Positions 18,317-27,523 of a stretch of 46,234 nucleotides of DNA are shown here, in pieces. The stretch is from Phormidium willei BDU 130791 (GTDB lineage Bacteria > Cyanobacteriota > Cyanobacteriia > Cyanobacteriales > Geitlerinemataceae). Below the pieces are notes generated by a model. The model saw only the letters and a list, made by a program, of their open reading frames with translations, did no database searches and had not been told where the DNA came from. The DNA lies in NCBI GenBank assembly GCA_001637315.1, contig LSZA01000023.1:1-46234 (forward strand). Direction: 5' to 3'. The first letter of the stretch is position 1. Each line of letters opens with the position of its first letter. The position numbers and the translations under genes were made by a program.

Positions 18317-20119
18317 ATGCGACTGTCCCAAATGCTCCTCGTCACCCTGCGCGAAGACCCCGCCGAGGCAGAAATCCCCAGCCATAAACTCCTGTTGCGG
18401 GCCGGTTACATCCGACGAGTCGCTAGTGGCGTGTACGCCTACCTCCCCCTGATGTGGCGCGTCTTGCAGAAGGTGTCCGCCATTGTCCGCGAGGAGATGA
18501 ACGCCACCGGCGCCCAGGAATGTCTACTTCCCCAACTGCAACCCTCGGAATTATGGCAAGAGTCGGGACGCTGGGAGACCTATACGAAAGCTGAAGGGAT
18601 TATGTTCGCCCTCAGCGATCGCCAAGGCCGGGATATGGGACTCGGCCCCACCCATGAAGAAGTCATTACCGCGATCGCCCGCGACTGTATCCAATCCTAT
18701 CGCCAACTTCCCCTCCATCTCTATCAAATTCAAACCAAGTTCCGGGACGAAATTCGCCCCCGCTTCGGCTTGATGCGCGGCCGGGAGTTCATTATGAAGG
18801 ATGGCTATTCCTTCCATACCGACGAGGATAGCCTCAAACAAACCTACGCCGACATGGACCAGGCCTATCGCAATATCATCCGCCGCTGTGGCTTAGCCTT
18901 CCAAGCCGTTGAAGCCGATTCTGGGGCCATTGGTGGGTCGGGTTCCCAAGAGTTTATGGTTCTGGCGGAGGCTGGGGAAGATGAAGTTCTCTATGTTGAG
19001 GATGGAAGTTACGCCGCCAACGTGGAAAAAGCGGTCTCCCTTCCCCCCGATGCTGAACCCTCCCCCTTCAACAGCTACGAGAAACGGGATACCCCCGACA
19101 CCGCCACCATCGCCTCAGTCTGTGAGATGCTCAATTGTTCGCCAACTCAGGTGGTGAAAAATGTTCTCTATCAGGCGGTTTATGATACCGGATTGACGGT
19201 GTTGGTCTTGGTGAGTATTCGCGGCGATCGCGACGTGAATGAAGTCAAACTGCAAAATGAACTGACTCGCCGCGCCGCTGATTATAAAGCCAATGCCCTC
19301 ATTTCTCTGGAAGTTCCTGATGCCGAAGCGCAACAAAAATGGGCGGCAAAACCTCTCCCCCTCGGCTACATTGCCCCGGATTTAGGAGATGATTGGATTC
19401 AATCCCAAAAACAGCTTCATCCCAAGTTTTTACGCTTAGGAGATAATACCGTCAAAGACTTGACAAATTTCATCACAGGTGCTAATGAAACGGGCTATCA
19501 CGTGGTGGGGGCCAATTGGGGCGATGCCTTTACTTGTCCGCCTTTGCTGGATTTAGATAAGGCTATGGCGGGCGATCGCTGTCTCAAAAACCCCGAGTTC
19601 ACCCTACAAACCGCCCGAGGTATTGAAGTGGGGCATATCTTCCAATTGGGAACCAAGTATTCCCAAGCCCTAGGCGCCGTGTTTACCGATGAAAATGGCA
19701 AAGGCAATCCTCTGGTGATGGGCTGTTACGGAATTGGGGTCTCTCGTTTAGCCCAATCGGCCGTCGAACAGTCCCATGATAAAGATGGCATTATTTGGAA
19801 TCCGGCGATCGCCCCCTATCATGCCATCATTACCGTTCCCAATATCAATGTCGAAGAACAGATGCAGGTGGCCGAACAACTGTACGAAGAACTCAACGCC
19901 GCCGGAGTGGAAACCCTCCTCGACGATCGCAAAGAACGGGCCGGCGTCAAGTTCAAAGATGCCGATTTGATGGGAATTCCCTATCGCGTGGTTACCGGGC
20001 GGGCGATCGCCAACGGCAAGGTTGAAGTCGTCCAACGGGCCACCCAGGAGAAACAAGAACTGGAAATTTCCCAAGTGGTTTCAACCCTGAAAACTTGGCT
20101 TGAAACGAGTCAATTTTAA
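18317..20119 (+). CDS. proS: Prolyl-tRNA synthetase
   Basis: A 600-residue class II aminoacyl-tRNA synthetase that charges tRNA-Pro. It is of the bacterial type with an editing (INS) domain inserted between motifs 2 and 3 (residues about 225-400), which removes misacylated Ala. Motif 2 is at residues 141-166 ([20 protein letters not shown]) and motif 3 around 469-480 ([12 protein letters not shown]). The C-terminal anticodon-binding domain contains [22 protein letters not shown]. Start ATG 18317, length normal. It stands alone; a GC-rich hairpin and heptamer repeats follow the stop. Confidence 0.96.
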   Translation: MRLSQMLLVTLREDPAEAEIPSHKLLLRAGYIRRVASGVYAYLPLMWRVLQKVSAIVREEMNATGAQECLLPQLQPSELWQESGRWETYTKAEGIMFALSDRQGRDMGLGPTHEEVITAIARDCIQSYRQLPLHLYQIQTKFRDEIRPRFGLMRGREFIMKDGYSFHTDEDSLKQTYADMDQAYRNIIRRCGLAFQAVEADSGAIGGSGSQEFMVLAEAGEDEVLYVEDGSYAANVEKAVSLPPDAEPSPFNSYEKRDTPDTATIASVCEMLNCSPTQVVKNVLYQAVYDTGLTVLVLVSIRGDRDVNEVKLQNELTRRAADYKANALISLEVPDAEAQQKWAAKPLPLGYIAPDLGDDWIQSQKQLHPKFLRLGDNTVKDLTNFITGANETGYHVVGANWGDAFTCPPLLDLDKAMAGDRCLKNPEFTLQTARGIEVGHIFQLGTKYSQALGAVFTDENGKGNPLVMGCYGIGVSRLAQSAVEQSHDKDGIIWNPAIAPYHAIITVPNINVEEQMQVAEQLYEELNAAGVETLLDDRKERAGVKFKDADLMGIPYRVVTGRAIANGKVEVVQRATQEKQELEISQVVSTLKTWLETSQF

Positions 20120-20161
20120 GATCGCAAACCCCGTCGGAAGAGAGGGCGCGCCACTTGCTAT

Positions 20162-20177
20162 CCCCTCCTGGGAGGGG
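20162..20177 (+). terminator. GC hairpin downstream of proS
   Basis: CCCCTCC (20162-20168) and GGAGGGG (20171-20177) form a tight 7-bp stem, followed about 20 bases later by GGGTTTTT. The pattern fits a terminator for proS, though the T run is distant. Confidence 0.4.
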
Positions 20178-20232
20178 TGCCCGGAGGGCGGGGTGGGTTT
20201 TTCCCTATTGCAAACTTGCCTTCTCTTCCCCT

Positions 20233-20260
20233 GTTCCCTGTTCCCTGTTCCCTATTCCCT
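20233..20260. repeat. GTTCCCT heptamer array, second copy
   Basis: Three exact GTTCCCT units (20233-20253) and a fourth with one change (ATTCCCT). It lies between the 3' ends of convergent proS and the GDYXXLXY gene, whose stop is only five bases away. Confidence 0.8.
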
Positions 20261-20264
20261 TCTT

Positions 20265-20921
20265 CTAAAACTCATAATTCTCATCCCCAACCCATAAACT
20301 GATGGGAACGGCATGAGCGCCATGACTCACCTTAATTTGCACCACAAACGCTTCAGGTTCATCTACTTGAATTTGGCGAATGTGATTGTTAATATCATTG
20401 CGTTGATCTTCGGGCATATAATAGCGTTCCAAGCCGTAGAGAATTTGCCAATTGCGGACTTGTCCCTGGAGGGCAATTTGGGTCGCCGGGAGAGTCTCGG
20501 GAGGCTCTGAACTGACAGCGACTGGAGTCCAGGGACGTGGTGGTTCGCCGGGATTGGCGACCTCGCTGGGTTCTTCGAGAATTACGTAAAAGTCGAAGGA
20601 CTGCTGCGAGTAACCGTTCGGGGAATGAAACACCTCATCGCCGCCGGGAAGTTCCTGTAACACCTCTCGCCGAGAAATCTCATAACTGAGGGTTTGATAA
20701 TAGCCCCGTAGAAAATCATAGGGGTCAACAGGAGCCGTTTGCAGGACAACAGGAGTCCCCGTCATCACGGTATGAGCGTCACGAGCGGGAACCGCTAAAA
20801 TGAGCAATCCTTGTAATAACAACGGTAGCCAAAAACGCCATTGGGGAAGGCGACGTTGGCTCGATTGGGGCTGAAGTTGAGGTTCAGTCTCGCGGGATGT
20901 GGTAATTATTGGCTGAGTCAT
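20265..20921 (-). CDS. GDYXXLXY domain membrane protein
   Basis: A 218-residue protein with one transmembrane segment (about 30-45, WLPLLLQGLLILAVP) and a periplasmic domain. The motif FLRGYYQTLSYEI is the family signature GDYXXLXY, with Tyr in place of Asp in this copy, and DPYDFL just before it is also typical. Such proteins are regularly encoded next to DUF2157 proteins. Here the start overlaps the upstream DUF2157 gene by four bases (ATGA), so they form a coupled pair, probably a membrane complex of unknown purpose. Confidence 0.8.
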   Translation of the reverse strand: MTQPIITTSRETEPQLQPQSSQRRLPQWRFWLPLLLQGLLILAVPARDAHTVMTGTPVVLQTAPVDPYDFLRGYYQTLSYEISRREVLQELPGGDEVFHSPNGYSQQSFDFYVILEEPSEVANPGEPPRPWTPVAVSSEPPETLPATQIALQGQVRNWQILYGLERYYMPEDQRNDINNHIRQIQVDEPEAFVVQIKVSHGAHAVPISLWVGDENYEF

Positions 20922-22309
20922 GAGTTGTGTTCCTGAAGTTGCGGTGAGGAGAGTCGTTTGGTTTGCCCGATGTTGCGTTCAAACCAAAGTCCGGCCAAAA
21001 TTACGCCAACGCCACAGGCGGCGAAGACGATCGCTTTGGTGACCAGGCCGGTGTTATATTCCAAGGTGCGCGTCATAATCCCAACAATGAGCAGGATCAT
21101 ACCGCTCCAAAAGCTACGACGACTGCCCAGGGCCAGTCCATCTCGGATGGCGGCGATGGAGAGGACGAAAAAGAGAATGTTAAACAGTAATGGCCCGAGG
21201 ACAACCAGGGAGGTGAGGTTCAAATGGATGTAAAGACTTCCCCCCGTCAGGAGTATCATGATGGCGATGACTCCGGTATTGAGCGATCGCTCCTGAGTGA
21301 GACTAAAATTGGCGAAACGACGGGCGAGTTTCAACCAGAGCCAGATGGCTAGGCTCGAACAGATGAGGAAATCAGCCATCACATGAACCGCCCAGGAAAA
21401 CCGGAACATCTCTGGAATGGTTGAGATCGAGGCCCAGCCGTTGAACGAGAGAAGGTAAAAAATAACCGCCAGCCAAATTAAGGCGATATTGCGGGCGATC
21501 GCCTGAAATGAGGGTTCAATCCATTTTCGGGGAGATTGGGCGCTATAGGCCCACAGAAGCGCCGCTGGAACCACAATTGCCAACTCGAGTTTCCAGGTGG
21601 AGATCGCCGTCAGGTTCATCAAAAAGGACAGGCTAAACAGCAACGCCCCCAAACCAAATGTGACGCGAGAGCGGCTACGATGAGCGAGGGGCAAGAACAA
21701 CACCAAGCTCAATAGGGGCATATGAACAAGCGCCAACTGATACAATGACAGGTCACTGACAGTCATCGGGTCAATCATCCCCCGTAGGTAGCCAAACCCC
21801 ACTAAGAGCAACGATAAAATACTCAAAGCCGGCATCGCCAAACTCAAGGCCATCAGCCAGACGGCGAATCCCCAAACCAGACAAAGTTGGTACAGTTCGC
21901 CCGTCTGGTGAAACATCTGGGAGACGAGAGAAATGTTAGCCCCTAACGTCAATCCTCCTAAAAGCAGTAAAGCCGCCCCCAGTTTTTGTCGGCCCTTGTT
22001 AGCAGGCGATCGCCATAAATAAAAGCCAATCGTATTAATCACCAAAAAGGTCACCATTAATAAGATGACCTTGACCTCGCGGCTCCAAACGGTCCAATTC
22101 GCCGCGACAAAGGTAATCACCCCTAAGCCGAGAAGAATCCCTCCTAGACTAATCAGGATGGTCGTAAACTGACCGCGAGCCTCAGATTCAATCTCCTCAA
22201 ACTCATAGCGATCGGCAAGTTTTCCGTATAGTTGGGCATCAATTAAGCCCTCATTCCACCATTGCTCCGACTCTTGACGAAGTTGGCGGCGAAATTTCTC
22301 TGAAGCCAT
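20918..22309 (-). CDS. DUF2157 multi-spanning membrane protein
   Basis: A 463-residue protein. The N-terminal cytoplasmic DUF2157 region (residues about 10-55: LRQESEQWWNEGLIDAQLYG, then YEFEEIE) is followed by some 10-12 transmembrane helices (for example FTTILISLGGILLGLGVITFVAANW). Members are uncharacterised. Translationally coupled to the GDYXXLXY gene downstream. Length and order are typical. Role unknown; envelope function is inferred only from topology. Confidence 0.82.
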   Translation of the reverse strand: MASEKFRRQLRQESEQWWNEGLIDAQLYGKLADRYEFEEIESEARGQFTTILISLGGILLGLGVITFVAANWTVWSREVKVILLMVTFLVINTIGFYLWRSPANKGRQKLGAALLLLGGLTLGANISLVSQMFHQTGELYQLCLVWGFAVWLMALSLAMPALSILSLLLVGFGYLRGMIDPMTVSDLSLYQLALVHMPLLSLVLFLPLAHRSRSRVTFGLGALLFSLSFLMNLTAISTWKLELAIVVPAALLWAYSAQSPRKWIEPSFQAIARNIALIWLAVIFYLLSFNGWASISTIPEMFRFSWAVHVMADFLICSSLAIWLWLKLARRFANFSLTQERSLNTGVIAIMILLTGGSLYIHLNLTSLVVLGPLLFNILFFVLSIAAIRDGLALGSRRSFWSGMILLIVGIMTRTLEYNTGLVTKAIVFAACGVGVILAGLWFERNIGQTKRLSSPQLQEHNS

Positions 22310-22452
22310 ATCAGACTGACTCCCGTTATAATCAGGTTGTCCCTAGCTTACGCTCGGATGACCGATATGACCCTCAGGAATAGACAGTTTCTTAATAGGA
22401 AAGAGAACGGACAACAACTCAAAAACTGTCCCAAGCCGTCCCTAAAACACCC

Positions 22453-22815
22453 CTAAGAGCCAGACTGCATGAGGGGATTTTCGTTCTCATCGACTCGGGG
22501 GAGTCCTAAACTATAATTGCGAACCGGCGCCCCGAGGTTATAGCTGAGTTGGCCCTGTTGCAACATCGATCGCACAAAATGCTCTAAATCCGAGCCAATG
22601 CGGCGAATATTGTACTCGTTTAAATCCTGGCCAGCACTGGCGGCCACCAATTCCTCAAACTTGTCATACACCTGTTGCACCGTCTCATCAGTCCAAACCA
22701 GTTCATTGTCGGGATCGATGTCTAGGGTGAGTTTATCAGGGCTGGGGACAATATCTCTCCCTTCAATTTCAGCCGTAAAAATGCGAATGTGGCGGGTCGT
22801 GGATTTGAGCAGCAT
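22453..22815 (-). CDS. ndhM: NAD(P)H-quinone oxidoreductase subunit M
   Basis: NdhM is an oxygenic-photosynthesis-specific subunit of the thylakoid NDH-1 complex (cyclic electron flow, respiration, CO2 uptake), located in the hydrophilic connecting region on the cytoplasmic side. The 120-residue protein begins MLLKSTTRHIRIFTAE and contains LTLDIDPDNELVW, EYNIRRIGSDLEHFVRSMLQ and SYNLGAPVRNYSLGLP, all clear NdhM signatures. It stands alone, with 143 bases to the DUF2157 gene and a 216-base divergent promoter region on the other side. Its presence is one of the firmest pieces of evidence for a cyanobacterium. Confidence 0.95.
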   Translation of the reverse strand: MLLKSTTRHIRIFTAEIEGRDIVPSPDKLTLDIDPDNELVWTDETVQQVYDKFEELVAASAGQDLNEYNIRRIGSDLEHFVRSMLQQGQLSYNLGAPVRNYSLGLPRVDENENPLMQSGS

Positions 22816-23031
22816 AGGTGAGATGGACGTAGAACAACAAGTAAAACAACAAACTGAATCGGTAAACCGACTGTAACCACCATCTAGCGGCGGGTTAACT
22901 CGCGGATTGTACCGATATTGTAACGGTCTGTTGCCGGTGCAGACAATGTTTCTACCCTCTAGGGGAGAAGATGCGGCGAGACTCCTGCTAGGATTGAGGG
23001 CAGTAGTTGGTCATAGTTCAAAGAAAACGAC

Positions 23032-23928
23032 GTGAAAGACCCGTTTGTGCGATCGCCTCGTCTGGTCGATCCAGCAGACAACATTGTTCAGCAAGCCCGC
23101 CAAGGAAGTATTGCCGCCATCGTTCAGGTGTTAAATGATAACCTGACCGATCTCGGTGTGCGGACTCGGGCCGTCTTTGCTGACGGTTGGCTGCAACTTC
23201 TGTGTGAGTCTCCCCAAGCGGACGGCCTGAACATGGAAGAAGTGGTTGAGCGGATTCAAAGTATCCTCGAAAGTATTTCTCCGCGCAACATTCGCCGCGT
23301 GAATGTCAACTGTCGGATTGCACGAGAAGACCAACTGCTTTGGCTTGATGAAATCCGTCGCGATCCTGAAAATCAACTGTTATGGTCCGAGCCGATCTCG
23401 ATTCGACGGCCCAATCTCGTCCAACGACTCCTAACTCGGCTGCGCACCCCCAGCCGTCCCCGTAAGGTGGCTCTCCCTCGGCGGCTGCAACCGTCACAAC
23501 CTCGCAACCCCGATCGCGATCGCCAAACCTTGATTGGGGCGGTGATCGTTGTGATTGTATTGCTCCTCGGCGGCTTTTGGGCCTACCGAACCTGGATCGT
23601 CTCCCTCCCCTCAGATTCAACAGATATCCCCCCGCAAGAGCCGCAAACCCCCCAAAACGAACCCTCCCCACCTCCCGCCACTCAGAGCGATCCCTTTGCT
23701 CAAGCCGTCACTCTGGCCGAACAGGCTTCTTTTGCTGGACAAACCGCTCAAAGCCGCGCTGAATGGCTCGATTTAGCGGCCAAATGGCAACGGGCCGCTG
23801 ATCTCATGGCTGAGGTTGCCCCCGATGATTCGCGCTACTCAACCGCTCGCGATCGCACCGAACTCTATCGCCAAAATAGTCGAGTGGCTCAACAACGCGC
23901 TGAACAAGTTGATCAAGCCACAGATTAG
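23032..23928 (+). CDS. Hypothetical membrane protein, cyanobacterial type
   Basis: 298 residues from GTG 23032. Residues 1-125 form a soluble alpha/beta region (IVQQARQGSIAAIVQVLNDNL, a strand AVFADGWLQLLCES, a helix with EEVVERIQSILESI, a strand RRVNVNCRI); 126-160 is a basic linker; a single transmembrane helix lies at about 165-185 (LIGAVIVVIVLLLGGFWAYR); then a Pro-rich spacer and a C-terminal helical hairpin with Ala and Gln (FAQAVTLAEQASFAGQTAQS, AAKWQRAADLMAEV) like one TPR unit. A related repeat style occurs in the 27524 gene. Divergent from ndhM. Function not known. Confidence 0.6.
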   Translation: MKDPFVRSPRLVDPADNIVQQARQGSIAAIVQVLNDNLTDLGVRTRAVFADGWLQLLCESPQADGLNMEEVVERIQSILESISPRNIRRVNVNCRIAREDQLLWLDEIRRDPENQLLWSEPISIRRPNLVQRLLTRLRTPSRPRKVALPRRLQPSQPRNPDRDRQTLIGAVIVVIVLLLGGFWAYRTWIVSLPSDSTDIPPQEPQTPQNEPSPPPATQSDPFAQAVTLAEQASFAGQTAQSRAEWLDLAAKWQRAADLMAEVAPDDSRYSTARDRTELYRQNSRVAQQRAEQVDQATD

Positions 23929-23935
23929 CTGTTCT

Positions 23936-24880
23936 TTAACTCGGCGGATTACGATAATCGCCGTTCTCTCCGTCTTCTGAATCAGTCTCGGGAGTCTCGA
24001 CCTCGGGAGTTTCCGTTTCAGAGGTTTCCGTTTCAGAAGTCTCAGTTTCAGGAGTTTCTATCTCGGGAGTTTCTAGCTCGGGAGTTTCTATCTCGGGAGT
24101 CTCAGTCTCGGGAGTTTCCGTTTCAGGTTCATCCACCTGCGGCGGCGCGGGTAGCGGTTGTGCTTGCCAATCCTCGGGAGAACGATTGACAGCATTTTCA
24201 AGATTGAGAGGTAAGAGGAAAACAGAAACCTCTCCCGTCTCACTTGTCTCACTTGTCTCAGCCGTATTGTTGCCATCATTCGCCTCAGAATCCGGCTGAG
24301 AATCCGGCTGAGAATCCGGCTCAGGGACAACTTCCGAGTCAATCTCTTGGTTATCATCCCCAGCGCGAATCAAGCCATAGACAAAACTGCCCGTAAAATC
24401 GCGATCGCCCACCCATAACTCCTGACTCTCTCCATTGTCCAACTCAATCCGCAAGCGAGCGCGAGGCGTCTCCAACCCATACTCAGCCAAACTGGCCTCA
24501 CTCGTGACAATCGGGCGATCGCTGCGAGCATTATCTAAGACCATCAACAGAAACGACACATAAGCATCATTAGCCGGATACTCTTGAGCCTCCGCCTCAC
24601 CCTCTCCAACAATGACCGCCTGCCAATCCGTCGTAGTAAAACTCGTTTCATCCTCCGAGGGAATCTGCAACGGCTCCTCAAGCCGCGTCAACTCTAGGGT
24701 ATAGTCCTCACGGCGAAGGGTCATTTGACGAATCGCCTCAACCTCAAACTTAAACGCCTGTTGCTCTTGCTGACGTTGACGTTCCAACTCCGGGGCGATC
24801 GCTCCTTCATACAACAGCACCCCACCGCCAAAAATGACCGCCAACAGCAACAACACCTGAGTTGATCGCTTCAATTTCAT
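23936..24880 (-). CDS. DUF4340-like protein with repetitive acidic tail
   Basis: A 314-residue protein from ATG 24880, chosen because GGAG lies six bases upstream; the frame is open another 21 codons. A signal anchor (residues 6-26, TQVLLLLAVIFGGGVLLYEG) is followed by a DUF4340-like beta-rich domain (DYTLELTRLEEPLQI, SLAEYGLETPRARLRIEL and ELWVGDRDFTGSFVYGLI, about 50-165). From residue 180 on the sequence is low complexity: QPDS repeats, SETSET, and a tail of ETPE[IVL] units. DUF4340 proteins occur in gliding and transport (ABC-2 type) operons, but no partner genes are here. It is convergent with the 23032 gene. Confidence 0.7.
   Translation of the reverse strand: MKLKRSTQVLLLLAVIFGGGVLLYEGAIAPELERQRQQEQQAFKFEVEAIRQMTLRREDYTLELTRLEEPLQIPSEDETSFTTTDWQAVIVGEGEAEAQEYPANDAYVSFLLMVLDNARSDRPIVTSEASLAEYGLETPRARLRIELDNGESQELWVGDRDFTGSFVYGLIRAGDDNQEIDSEVVPEPDSQPDSQPDSEANDGNNTAETSETSETGEVSVFLLPLNLENAVNRSPEDWQAQPLPAPPQVDEPETETPETETPEIETPELETPEIETPETETSETETSETETPEVETPETDSEDGENGDYRNPPS
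23978..24129. repeat. Tandem repeats encoding ETPE-type units
   Basis: Coding repeats inside the DUF4340 gene: a 15-18-base unit with GGAGTTTC/GGAGTCTC on the plus strand recurs about twelve times, giving alternating ETPE, ETSE, ELE and EIE residues. A second coding repeat (GAATCCGGCTGA, three copies, about 24290-24318) gives QPDS. Such repeats are prone to slippage and length variation between strains. Confidence 0.8.
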
Positions 24881-25046
24881 CGCTTTCTCCTGAACACGTC
24901 TGAATCCCAACCCTGAAGCCGATAGAATAACAACAGCCCTCATCTCTGGCGTTTGGCTCTAGGTTGAAGCTACAAACCCAGGCCAGATCCAGTCGGGCCG
25001 CGTTCCCAATCGCATACCACATAACATCTACATTTCATCGACATTT

Positions 25047-26027
25047 ATGGATATCCAGAACGGCTTTGTTGGTACCGTCGGCAACACTCCCCTCATTCGT
25101 CTCAATAGCTTCAGTGATGAAACAGGGTGCGAAATCCTCGGAAAAGCCGAATTTCTCAATCCTGGAGGATCAGTCAAAGACCGAGCCGCCCTCTATATTA
25201 TCGAAGATGCCGAAGCTCAGGGCCATCTGCGATCGGGAGGAACCGTCGTTGAAGGCACAGCGGGGAATACGGGCATCGGACTGACTCATATTTGTAACGC
25301 CAAAGGCTATAAATGCCTCATTATCATCCCAGAAACCCAGTCCCAAGAAAAAATGGATGCCCTGCGAACCCTAGGCGCAGAAGTTCGTCCAGTTCCGGCG
25401 GTTCCCTACCGTGACCCCAATAACTACGTTAAACTCTCGGGTCGTCTGGCGGCGGAAATGGACAATGCCATCTGGGCCAATCAGTTCGACAACATTGCCA
25501 ACCGTCGCGCTCACTATGAAACTACAGCCCCCGAAATTTGGGCGCAAACCGAGGGAAAAATTGATGCTTGGGTCTCCGCCACGGGAACCGGTGGCACCTA
25601 CGCCGGAGCCGCCATGTTTTTCAAGGAGAAGAATCCCCAGGTCAAATGTGTCGTCGCTGATCCCATGGGAAGTGGCTTATATAGCTACGTCAAAACCGGC
25701 GAGATTAATAGCAGCGGTAATTCCATTACTGAAGGGATTGGTAATAGTCGGATCACCGCCAATATGGAGGGTGCGCCTATTGATGATGCCATTCAGATCG
25801 ATGATACCGAAGCCCTGCGAGTGGTGTATCAACTGTTGCGCAAAGATGGTCTGTTTATGGGAGGCTCCGTCGGCATTAACGTGGGGGCGGCTGTGGCCTT
25901 AGCCAAGGAACTCGGCCCCGGCCATACTATTGTCACGGTGTTATGTGATAGTGGCTCTCGCTATCAATCTCGGCTCTATAACTCTGACTGGTTAGCGGCC
26001 AAAGGTCTTTCTGTCCCGAGCTTATAG
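25047..26027 (+). CDS. cysK: Cysteine synthase A
   Basis: O-acetylserine sulfhydrylase; PLP-dependent formation of cysteine from O-acetylserine and sulfide. The 326-residue protein has NTPLIRLN, the PLP lysine in NPGGSVKDRA (Lys44), EGTAGNTGIGL (residues about 69-79; GTAGNT binds substrate), TGTGGT phosphate-binding loop and a C-terminal GGSVGIN. The EGTAGNTGIGLTH variant and the length resemble the CysK-like subgroup common in cyanobacteria and fungi rather than the shorter E. coli CysK, so cystathionine beta-synthase-like side activity cannot be excluded. Divergent from the DUF4340 gene. With metX and metY the window holds both sulfide-fixing reactions. Confidence 0.92.
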   Translation: MDIQNGFVGTVGNTPLIRLNSFSDETGCEILGKAEFLNPGGSVKDRAALYIIEDAEAQGHLRSGGTVVEGTAGNTGIGLTHICNAKGYKCLIIIPETQSQEKMDALRTLGAEVRPVPAVPYRDPNNYVKLSGRLAAEMDNAIWANQFDNIANRRAHYETTAPEIWAQTEGKIDAWVSATGTGGTYAGAAMFFKEKNPQVKCVVADPMGSGLYSYVKTGEINSSGNSITEGIGNSRITANMEGAPIDDAIQIDDTEALRVVYQLLRKDGLFMGGSVGINVGAAVALAKELGPGHTIVTVLCDSGSRYQSRLYNSDWLAAKGLSVPSL

Positions 26028-26079
26028 CCACCGGGAGTCTAGAACGCTGGTTACCCTTGTTGTCTTGAGGGGTTGGCCG

Positions 26080-26114
26080 CTCTGTTGGCGCTGCGATCGC
26101 AACAACCAACAGAG
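26080..26114. terminator. Stem-loop between convergent cysK and DPCAG gene
   Basis: CTCTGTTGG (26080-26088) and CCAACAGAG (26106-26114) are perfect 9-bp arms around a loop containing a HIP1-like GCGATCGC. It lies between two convergent stops. There is no T run, so it may act by structure, or protect both 3' ends. Confidence 0.45.
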
Positions 26115-26128
26115 AGATATGTCTTGAA

Positions 26129-26356
26129 TCATCCGGCGCCGGGATCTCCGGCACAAGGATCGCTCTCATGGGATTTGCCAGCACAGGGGTCTCCAGCACA
26201 GGGGTCCTCGGATTTACCCGCACAGGGGTCTCCGGCACAAGGATCACTCACTCCAGCCGGTGCATTTTGTCCCGCACAGGGGTTGGCGCATCCAAAGGCT
26301 AGACCTAAACCGAGGATTGAGGCAATGGAAATGTTGGCTAAATAGCGGACTTTCAT
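26129..26356 (-). CDS. Exported Cys-rich DPCAG-repeat small protein
   Basis: A 75-residue protein starting at ATG 26356, which has GGGAG eight bases upstream. Residues 1-23 form a signal peptide (basic MKVR, hydrophobic core IASILGLGLAF) ending in GC, a weak lipobox. The rest is a repeat of DPCAG/NPCAG: seven cysteines, six spaced in PCAG units (DPCAGDPCAGKSEDPCAG and so on), with almost no other hydrophobic residue. I do not recognise the family. The pattern suggests metal binding or a modified or cross-linked peptide, as in Cys-repeat metallophore precursors, but no modifying enzyme (for example MNIO/DUF692) is in the window. The RBS, signal peptide and codon-regular repeat support a real gene. 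Confidence 0.65.
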   Translation of the reverse strand: MKVRYLANISIASILGLGLAFGCANPCAGQNAPAGVSDPCAGDPCAGKSEDPCAGDPCAGKSHESDPCAGDPGAG

Positions 26357-26646
26357 AGAAATATCTCCCAAAACGATGAGTCATGAGGGTTGACGTGCTA
26401 TGGCAGGTACGCTCAAGATCCCGATTCGGTTTTGTGGTGTGACGCGTCGCGATTATCTCGATTAGGTGACTGGGTTCCCTGCAAAATCCTCATCAAAACT
26501 TTAAAACATCAACATCTTGGGGAGGATTGTTCTCGATATACTTGGATCGGGGAAACTCTATTTTTTGGAAGACGATCAAGAACTCATCAAGACCTTAACA
26601 ATTTCCCCTCAAGTTCAATGAATCTTCCAACCACAGGACTTGACCA

Positions 26647-27402
26647 ATGTCAACCTTACCCCGACAAATCGTAATTGGCGATGTCCATGGTCATTATGAT
26701 ACTCTCGTCCGACTTTTGGACAGCCTCGACTTGAAAGACGGCGATCGCGTGGATTTTTTAGGGGATCTCATCGATCGCGGTCCGGCCAGTTATCAAGTCG
26801 TGGACTTAATCATGTCTCATCCGTCCTATTACGCGATTCGAGGCAACCATGAAGAAATGATGCTGTCGGCCCTCGTCTATGGCCAACATGACGATCGCTA
26901 TTTTGATTTTTGGCTCAGTGGTGGTGGCGACCTCACCCTAGAAAGCTATCCCAATTCTGGGGTGATGTATGAACACCTCGACTGGCTCGAATCCCTACCC
27001 GCCTACCGCGATCGCGGGGATGTTTGGCTCGTTCACGCCGGGGTTAACCCCCATCTACCGATCGCCGAACAGTCGACTCAAGAGTTTTGCTGGATTCGCG
27101 ATCTCTTCCATCGTCAAACTCAACCCTATTTTCCCGACAAATTAATTATTATTGGCCACACCATTACCTTTACCTTTCCGGGAGTGCAATCGGGGCAACT
27201 GGTTCGTGGCTGTGGCTGGTTGGGAATCGATACAGGAGTCTATACCCTCGAAAGTGGCTGGCTAACCGCCGTTGACGTAACTGAGCAACGAGTCTATCAG
27301 GCCAATGTTTGGCAAGAAAGCCTGCGATCGCTCCCCTGGGATGACATCATCATCAGCCTTGATCCCAACAAGGTTCGTCGCCGCCGCTTTGCCCTGAAAT
27401 GA
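26647..27402 (+). CDS. PPP-family metallophosphatase
   Basis: A 251-residue Ser/Thr-phosphatase-like enzyme of the bacterial PPP (PrpA/PrpB, lambda phosphatase, ApaH-like) group. The metal-binding motifs are complete: GDVHGHYD (residues about 12-19), GDLIDRG (39-45), GNHEE (about 72-76), and His residues in VHAGVNP and GHT. These chelate two metal ions for hydrolysis of phosphoesters or diadenosine polyphosphates. Cytoplasmic. The 290-base gap upstream holds no other gene; the start ATG 26647 is the conserved one. Protein versus nucleotide substrate cannot be decided. Confidence 0.85.
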   Translation: MSTLPRQIVIGDVHGHYDTLVRLLDSLDLKDGDRVDFLGDLIDRGPASYQVVDLIMSHPSYYAIRGNHEEMMLSALVYGQHDDRYFDFWLSGGGDLTLESYPNSGVMYEHLDWLESLPAYRDRGDVWLVHAGVNPHLPIAEQSTQEFCWIRDLFHRQTQPYFPDKLIIIGHTITFTFPGVQSGQLVRGCGWLGIDTGVYTLESGWLTAVDVTEQRVYQANVWQESLRSLPWDDIIISLDPNKVRRRRFALK

Positions 27403-27523
27403 TCCCCAAACAGTCCCTTGGCGGATCCTCAGCAAAAGACAATGCTACGATAACCTCTGTAACGACTGTCTATACTGATCACCACGTGTGATCTCAGCCG
27501 TTCAACGTACAGGGGTTTTGGTG

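Noticed and set aside
26073..26345. Plus-strand open frame with repeated PAQGS residues
   Set aside because: It is the antisense of the DPCAG repeats; the minus-strand frame has the Shine-Dalgarno and signal peptide.
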